From Acetobacteraceae bacterium (lineage in GTDB: Bacteria; Pseudomonadota; Alphaproteobacteria; Acetobacterales; Acetobacteraceae), in contig JASHVY010000040.1 in the NCBI GenBank assembly GCA_030044345.1, positions 1 to 11,241 of the forward strand: DNA of 11,241 bases. The letters are read 5' to 3'. Below are positions 6,778-11,241 of this stretch, in pieces. The position numbers were made by a program, and so were the translations under genes. The number at the start of each line of letters is the position of its first letter. The stretch's first letter is position 1. Below the pieces are notes generated by a model. It was not told the DNA's origin. It did no database searches and worked only from the letters and a program-made list of their open reading frames with translations.

Positions 6778-9018
6778 CTAGCGGGCGAAACGGCCTCCGC
6801 CGCCGCCGAAGCGACCGTAGCCGGCCTGCCGACCGAACTGGTCCCGCTGGAGCTGCTGGTAGCTGCCGGGATCGAACGTACCCTGGCCGCTGCCACGGGC
6901 CGGCGGCTGCATTTGGGTCCAGCCGCCGTTGTTCCATTTCGACCAGCCATTGTCTGTGTGCTGATAGACGTTGCCGTCGCGACCGGCATAGACGTCTCCG
7001 TTCGCGCCCTGGACCACGGCGCCGCTATTGCCGGTGGCACGGTTGTGGTAGCCGGCGCCCTGGGCGCCGGTCGACGAGTTGAAGCTGCCCGCGGTGCCGT
7101 AGGCGTTGCTCCGGCTTTGCGTGTTCACGGTCTTGTTGGGCCCGCTGACGGTGCTGGAGCCCCAGCGGCCGTAAGGATCGACATTCTGGTTGGTGCTGCC
7201 GGAAACGCCGTAGCGCGGATTGTAAAAGCTCGCGTTGGCGGTGCCGCTGCCGCCGCCCCAGGCGGCGCTTCCGTGCGCGTAGGTGCCGGTGTGCGGGTTG
7301 TAGTAGGACCAGGCGCCGGCGCCGCCATAGGGCCCATAAACCGCGGCGCCCTGGGCCCAGCCGCCCGTGGCGGGGTTGTAATAGCGGCCGGCCGAGGCGG
7401 CGCCGTATGGGCCCCAGACCGTGCCGCCGCGCGCCCAGGCGGCGGTCGCCGGGTTGTACCAGACATTGGCGGCGTAGGTATATGGATAGGGATAGAAGAT
7501 CGGGACCGGGCCGGGCAGGATCACCGGCGGGTAGTAGTAGCCGGTGCCGTAGACGAGCACGCCGGCGGTGACGAACCCCATCAGGTAGCCGGCGGTGTAG
7601 CCATAGGTCACCGTCGTTGGGGTGGCGGCATAGGGCTGCACGTAGGTCACGTTGTAGACCGGGCTCGATGGGGGAATGGTCGCAATGGCGGGCGGGATAT
7701 TGTCGGCGAGCGCCCAGGGGCCGGTCGGCGCAGCGGCGACGAACCAGGCGCCATTCTCGCAGGCGTAGTATTTGTCACCGATCCTGAGGACCTGCGCGTC
7801 GGTGTTGACGGCGTAGAAGACCATGGTGCCGGGGATCGGGACGAAGTTGGGCGGGCCCGAATAGGTGACGGTGAGCGTGGTCCCGGAGCGGGAAAGCGTG
7901 TCGGTGGTGGGGATGGAGGCTTTGAGCACGGCTTCCTCGGCCTGAACGGTTCCCGGGACAGAGGCGAGGACGGCGCCTTCGTTGCTGTTCGGCGGGATCA
8001 GGGGAAAATCCGGCGGCAGGTTGTTGGTGGCGAAGCTCCAGGGCCCATCGAGCCCGGCGGAGGCGAACCAGCGGCCGGAGAAGAGCGCGTAGAAGCGCCC
8101 CTGGGCCGGATCGAAGAAGAGCGTGTTGGCAGTGTTGGTGATGCGCAGCAGCGCGGTGCCGGTGACGGGGGAGAATTGTGGCGGGCCGGCAATGACAACG
8201 ATCTCCGCGGGCTTGGTGCTGACGAAGATTTTTGGCACCTGGTCGGGCGAGGGCGGTGCGTGCGGCGGGATATATTTGCGCACGGCGCTGAAGCTTGCAT
8301 TGTCGGGCAGCGCGCTGAAGGCCGCGGGCAGGGTGGCGACCGGGGCGTAGGGGCCGGTGGCCGCAGGGGCGGAAAACCACACGCCGTTGTTCAGCAGGTA
8401 CCAGGTGCCGTTATCGGCGAACACATCCCAGTTGGTGTTGACCGCGAAGGTGAGTCCCGTGTTTCCGATCGGCGCCATCACCGGCTCGCCGTCGAAGACG
8501 ACGAGGCTCGCCGGCTGGTTCGCGTAGAAGATCGTCGGCGGATTGTTGTTCACGGGGACTTCGCTCGTAGGCGGCCGGCCGAGGCTGAGCAGCACTGTTT
8601 CGAGCGGGACCGGGCGTGTTGCGAGGCGGGGCAGGGCGGCGCCGATCTTTGTCTGGAGCGCCGCCGCCGCTTCCGTGTCGAGCGAGGGGAAGTGGGTGGC
8701 GAGGAGGGTCGGGTCGGAAAGCGTGACGATGCCTGCCTGCGTGTCGGTCTTGGTGGCGAGCGAGACCTCGATGGTGCCGAGGATCGGCTTGGTCTGGCCC
8801 GCAGGCGTGATCGCGATCGCGGCACGCGCGGTCAGACGTTCGCGATCGGGCCAGGAGACCGCTTGCGGCTGATAGACGGTGACACTTCCTCCGGGCTCGG
8901 TGATCGTGTGCGGCCAGCCCGCCGCCGCGGTCGGGGCGGTCTCTGCCTGTGCCGGGAGCGAGATCAGCCGGATGGCAAGCAGTGCGCCGGCCGCGATTCC
9001 GAGACTGGTCATCCGCAT
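6778..9018 (-). CDS. Large exported repeat protein (carbohydrate-binding family V/XII-like)
   Basis: A 746-residue protein with a signal peptide (1-25, LPAQA-E). Three divergent copies of one module follow, at about 177-226, 278-330 and 388-438. Each has G-x-P-x-x-x-P-x-x-x-T, then an N-T turn, then Y-x-L/C-x-x-G-x-W-F and G-P-W/Y; the third reads YYACENGAWFVAAAPTGPW. A hydrophobic Gly/Tyr/Pro segment (about 470-516, AGVLVYGTGYYYPP) precedes a Tyr/Gly-rich region with exact 26-residue repeats. The C-terminus has GDVYAGRDGNVYQ and a Gly/Arg tail. Proteins of this look are often annotated 'carbohydrate-binding family V/XII', but I see no catalytic residues and know of no proven function. The start at 9018 follows GGGGGAGGAAGATC; an in-frame extension to 9339 is uncoding-looking. 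An envelope or surface location is inferred. Confidence 0.85.
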   Translation of the reverse strand: MRMTSLGIAAGALLAIRLISLPAQAETAPTAAAGWPHTITEPGGSVTVYQPQAVSWPDRERLTARAAIAITPAGQTKPILGTIEVSLATKTDTQAGIVTLSDPTLLATHFPSLDTEAAAALQTKIGAALPRLATRPVPLETVLLSLGRPPTSEVPVNNNPPTIFYANQPASLVVFDGEPVMAPIGNTGLTFAVNTNWDVFADNGTWYLLNNGVWFSAPAATGPYAPVATLPAAFSALPDNASFSAVRKYIPPHAPPSPDQVPKIFVSTKPAEIVVIAGPPQFSPVTGTALLRITNTANTLFFDPAQGRFYALFSGRWFASAGLDGPWSFATNNLPPDFPLIPPNSNEGAVLASVPGTVQAEEAVLKASIPTTDTLSRSGTTLTVTYSGPPNFVPIPGTMVFYAVNTDAQVLRIGDKYYACENGAWFVAAAPTGPWALADNIPPAIATIPPSSPVYNVTYVQPYAATPTTVTYGYTAGYLMGFVTAGVLVYGTGYYYPPVILPGPVPIFYPYPYTYAANVWYNPATAAWARGGTVWGPYGAASAGRYYNPATGGWAQGAAVYGPYGGAGAWSYYNPHTGTYAHGSAAWGGGSGTANASFYNPRYGVSGSTNQNVDPYGRWGSSTVSGPNKTVNTQSRSNAYGTAGSFNSSTGAQGAGYHNRATGNSGAVVQGANGDVYAGRDGNVYQHTDNGWSKWNNGGWTQMQPPARGSGQGTFDPGSYQQLQRDQFGRQAGYGRFGGGGGRFAR
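7216..7464 (-). repeat. 78-bp period coding repeat (26-residue YNP repeat)
   Basis: Within the large exported protein, the Asn of Y-N-P falls at residues 522, 548, 574 and 600, an exact 26-residue period. Units read WYNPATAAWARGGTVWGPYG, YYNPATGGWAQGAAVYGPYG, YYNPHTGTYAHGSAAWGG and a decaying FYNPRYG. The first two are closely alike, which suggests tandem duplication of a 78-bp coding unit. Conserved aromatic and glycine positions suggest short beta hairpins. Confidence 0.8.
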
Positions 9019-9052
9019 GATCTTCCTCCCCCGCTCCTCGCCAATAGCGAAG

Positions 9053-9081
9053 CGGATAGCGCGACCCGTGCGCCTTCGCAA
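9053..9081 (-). promoter_or_regulatory. Weak candidate promoter for the large exported protein
   Basis: On the minus strand TTGCGA (9076-9081) and TATCCG (9053-9058) are separated by 17 bases and lie just upstream of the GGGGGAGGAAGATC ribosome binding site of the gene starting at 9018. The match to sigma-70 consensus is only 4/6 and 3/6. The rest of 9019-9167 shows no credible gene and no other signal that I can support. Confidence 0.2.
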
Positions 9082-9167
9082 TCGAGGCCTCGTTTTGATC
9101 ATGCACGGACGCGCGCTGAAACGCGAGAACATGCGCGCGCGATTCCTTGCAGATGGGCGAATTTGCC

Positions 9168-9550
9168 TCACGAATATTGCCGCCGAAAGCGCGCTGCGCG
9201 AGATCTTCCTGGACCGAAAATCACGCTTGTCCGCCGGTTCTGATCGCCATCCGGCGTGGATCCTCCGGTGAGACCTGTGTTGGCGGCCTGCATGACGACG
9301 ATCTTGCCGGCCGCAGCGCAGGCATTGAGCACGCGCCATGGCTCGATGAGCGTGCCCGGGCGTACGACGGCGAGCGCCGGTCCCTCACCAAAGCGAAAGC
9401 CTTTGCGGAATCGTCTCGTGTGGGACGGTGTTGTCAAGACATGCGAACCTCCCACGATTTTTTCAACTCGGTGACAAGCCGGGAATTGTCGGAAGATATC
9501 GACGTGGGAGATGCTGCATTGCCCGATTCCGTCGTTGCGATTTTCGTCAT
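9168..9550 (-). pseudogene. dld: Truncated, frameshifted quinone-dependent D-lactate dehydrogenase
   Basis: This is the 5' remnant of a dld gene. The start at 9550 (MTKIATTESGNAASP) has GGAG seven bases upstream. The first frame reads to SRLVTELKK and then hits a stop (SWEVRMS*). A shift at an A6 run (T6 on the plus strand, 9458-9463) moves to the frame with IVGGSHVL, RFRKGFRFGEGPALAVV, PGTLIEPWRVLNACAAAGKI and VVMQAANTGLTGGSTPDG. These match the N-terminal FAD-binding part of E. coli-type Dld closely (for example MQAANTGLTEGSTPNG). Similarity fades near VIF (about 9216) and the frame stops at 9168. The intact enzyme has about 570 residues, so roughly 80% is missing, including the rest of the FAD domain and the substrate and membrane-binding parts. 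It lies 92 bases downstream of the TolC gene on the same strand. Confidence 0.85.
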
Positions 9551-9642
9551 GGCCAGACTCCAAAGTTCAAAATGATCTGAAATGGCGCCCCTGACGTCGC
9601 CGGGCAGGACTGGAAAGTCGCATCGAAGCGGGGCCCTTATCT

Positions 9643-11157
9643 TCATGGCGATGCGCCGGACGGCGCCAAGGCCTCGCTGGAGGTGAGAGCGCCGGTCGCG
9701 AAGGCCAGGGATGCGGCGTCGATCAGGGCCTGAGAATGGGCCTTGGCCAAGGCGGCACGAGCGGAGACCAGCGTGGCTTCGGCATCGGAGGCATCCGTGA
9801 AAGTCCCAACCCCCTGAACATAGGCCTGATCGGCTGCAATGGCGGCCACGTTGGCCGCGCGTTCCAGCGCGACTGCGGCATCATACTGGCTCAGGCTCGT
9901 CTCCACCTGGTCGTAGGCGATGGCGACCTCGCGGAGCGCTTCCTCGCTTCCCTTTGCGAGTTCGTCCTCGGCGGCCGCATGCCTGGACTGGGCAAGAAAG
10001 AGCTGGTTACGCAACAAACCGCCTTGGAAGAGCGGCCAGTCGAAACGGAGAAAGATGCCGGCCTGCGGCTGCGCCACACTCTCGTAAGGGGCTCCATCGA
10101 CACTGATCCGGCCTATGTTGCCCTGGACATTGGCGCTTAGCGACAGTTTCGGGTAGAAGTTCGACCGCGCTTCGGCGATCTCCGCATCCGTGGCTCTCAG
10201 GCGCGCCAGATCGGCGAGGAGATCGGGTCTCCGGCGCAGGGCGCTTTGCATGATCCGGTCCACGGTCTCTCCGGTCGAGCGCGGCAGCTTTTGCCGCGCG
10301 CTGTCCGCGATCCGCAGCGTCGTCTCCGGCGGCAGATCCATCGTTGCCAGCAAGGTATCCATCGCGTCGTGCTGAGCCGCGGTCGCGGCCGCGACGTCGA
10401 AACGCGCCTCGGCGGTGCCGCGACGAGCGAGTGCGACGTCGACCATCGTTCCCAGGCCGCGCGCAGCCAAGGCTTCCGCCGATTGCTGCAGGAGCTTTGC
10501 GCTGGCCAAGTCCTCTTCAGCCGCCCGAAGCTGCGCATCGACACCGCCAACGGTATAATAGGCGCGCGCGACATTGAGGATGAGTGTCTGGTGCGCGCCC
10601 GTGAAACCGACATTGGCCGCGAAGGATAGCTCCTTTGCGGCTTCCACCGCCGCATCGCGGCTGCCGAAGCCGAACAGCAGGTAGCGGATGGCAAGTTCCG
10701 GCAGGAACTGCTCGGCATTCGCGGTGATGAACCCTTGCGAGACGAGATCAGGAGGAAATGGCGACGCGGCATGCTCGTAGCCGGCGAGAGCGATCGCCGA
10801 CAGGGAGGGCAGGTAGGCGGCCCGTGCCACGCCGACATTGATCGCGGCCTGTCGCGCCTGTTCCCAGGCGACACGGGTGGCTTGATCCCGCCGCTCGGCG
10901 ATGTCGATCAGTTCGTCGAGCGAATAGACGTGGTTCGGATCGATATTGGCCGGCGGCTCGGGCCAGGGCAGGTCCTTGTCCAAAGGAACGACGAAGCGCG
11001 CCGAAGCGGGGCCGGTATCGGCCCCGGCGGGCGGCGCTGTGTCCACGATCGCGGGCGGGGGAATCTGCCACGGAGAGTCGGGAGATGCCGGCGCCAGGTT
11101 GAGCGTGTCATTGCAGCCCGCGAGCAGCGCGCAGCAGACGAGAAGGATGCGGCGCAT
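9643..11157 (-). CDS. TolC/NodT-family outer-membrane efflux lipoprotein
   Basis: A 504-residue outer-membrane factor. The N-terminus MRRILLVCCALLAGC is a lipoprotein signal with lipobox LAGC (C15). Two outer-membrane efflux repeats follow. The first (about 80-270) has LDELIDIAERRDQATRVAWE and long Ala-rich helices. The second (about 300-490) has RRRPDLLADLARLRATDAEI, AEARSNFYPKLSLSA and FDWPLFQGGLLRNQL, typical of the family. It would form the trimeric outer-membrane exit duct of a tripartite RND or ABC efflux pump, whose other parts are probably upstream beyond the right edge. The start at 11157 is chosen for the signal peptide. It lacks a good ribosome binding site, but the upstream frame's stop ends one base before it, which suggests translational coupling. 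The substrate is unknown. Confidence 0.9.
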   Translation of the reverse strand: MRRILLVCCALLAGCNDTLNLAPASPDSPWQIPPPAIVDTAPPAGADTGPASARFVVPLDKDLPWPEPPANIDPNHVYSLDELIDIAERRDQATRVAWEQARQAAINVGVARAAYLPSLSAIALAGYEHAASPFPPDLVSQGFITANAEQFLPELAIRYLLFGFGSRDAAVEAAKELSFAANVGFTGAHQTLILNVARAYYTVGGVDAQLRAAEEDLASAKLLQQSAEALAARGLGTMVDVALARRGTAEARFDVAAATAAQHDAMDTLLATMDLPPETTLRIADSARQKLPRSTGETVDRIMQSALRRRPDLLADLARLRATDAEIAEARSNFYPKLSLSANVQGNIGRISVDGAPYESVAQPQAGIFLRFDWPLFQGGLLRNQLFLAQSRHAAAEDELAKGSEEALREVAIAYDQVETSLSQYDAAVALERAANVAAIAADQAYVQGVGTFTDASDAEATLVSARAALAKAHSQALIDAASLAFATGALTSSEALAPSGASP

Positions 11158-11158
11158 C

Positions 11159-11241
11159 TCAGGATGATGGCGTCGCGGCAACGCGCCAACCAGCTTTGGG
11201 AGTCTCTTGCCGTGGCGCAACCTCATCGAGGATCGCGCGGA
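11159..11241 (-). CDS. C-terminal end of an upstream gene, entering from the right edge
   Basis: A minus-strand frame (codons from 11239) is open from the right edge and ends with TGA at 11159-11161, giving about 26 residues, RAILDEVAPRQETPKAGW and a short tail. The stop is followed by a single G and then the ATG of the TolC-family gene (TGAGATG). Such tight spacing plus the missing ribosome binding site of the next gene supports a real upstream gene. By analogy with efflux operons it could be a membrane-fusion or transporter subunit, but the fragment is too short to identify. Confidence 0.5.
   Translation of the reverse strand, partial: RAILDEVAPRQETPKAGWRVAATPSS

Noticed and set aside
9120..9160. 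A GGAAT-N18-CGTT arrangement on the minus strand resembling an EcfG-type stress promoter upstream of the large exported protein
   Set aside because: The expected pattern is GGAAC with a 16-17 base spacer, so both the -35 box and the spacing are off.
6913..9243. A 776-codon plus-strand open frame opposite the large exported-protein gene
   Set aside because: Its Gly/Arg/Val/Asp-rich composition is what antisense translation of a GC-rich gene gives. The minus-strand frame has a signal peptide, a ribosome binding site and repeat modules, so it is the real gene.

Overview
This 11.2 kb window is GC-rich (GC strongly favoured at third codon positions) and carries ordinary bacterial genes with AGGAGG-type ribosome binding sites. 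The gene content (SYLF protein, DUF3300 protein, SCOT-type CoA transferase, NodT/TolC-type outer-membrane lipoprotein, a 'carbohydrate-binding family V/XII'-like repeat protein) suggests a Gram-negative proteobacterium, most likely an alphaproteobacterium. That placement is inferred from gene style, not from a marker gene. No rRNA, tRNA, CRISPR array, transposase, integrase or phage gene was found.

Layout, left to right. (1) 1-1690, minus strand: a two-gene envelope block, a secreted SYLF-domain protein followed by a DUF3300 protein that runs off the left edge. (2) 1827-4632, minus strand: a compact three-gene catabolic operon, transcribed as PcaB-like lyase, CoA-transferase subunit A, then subunit B, with gaps of 17 and 11 bases. 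(3) 4633-4882: a 250-base divergent intergenic region with an unusual 23-bp tandem repeat array (4769-4844) whose every unit holds a CGTGA-N4-TCACG inverted repeat. (4) 4883-6238, plus strand: a type II NADH dehydrogenase, the only plus-strand gene. (5) 6284-6694, minus strand: an AhpD-like carboxymuconolactone-decarboxylase-family protein with an intact E-x11-C-x2-C-x3-H motif, convergent with the NADH dehydrogenase. (6) 6778-9018, minus strand: a 746-residue exported protein with three divergent internal repeats and an exact 26-residue-period YNP repeat near its C-terminal part. (7) 9168-9550, minus strand: a decayed remnant of a quinone-dependent D-lactate dehydrogenase (dld), with only the first ~110 codons left and a frameshift at an A6 run. 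(8) 9643-11157, minus strand: a TolC/NodT-family outer-membrane lipoprotein whose start lies one base after the stop of a gene that enters from the right edge.

How the parts relate. The lyase and CoA transferase probably form a catabolic unit feeding acyl-CoA metabolism. Context suggests the beta-ketoadipate pathway, but subunit A looks more like the succinyl-CoA:3-oxoacid (SCOT) type than like PcaI, and no other pca gene is visible. NDH-2 would feed electrons from NADH to quinone, and the dead dld would once have fed the same pool from D-lactate. The SYLF, DUF3300, 746-residue and TolC proteins are all predicted exported or envelope proteins. The most unusual signals are the 23-bp repeat array, the truncated and frameshifted dld remnant, and the repeat architecture of the 746-residue protein. 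I found no clear new multi-gene system.
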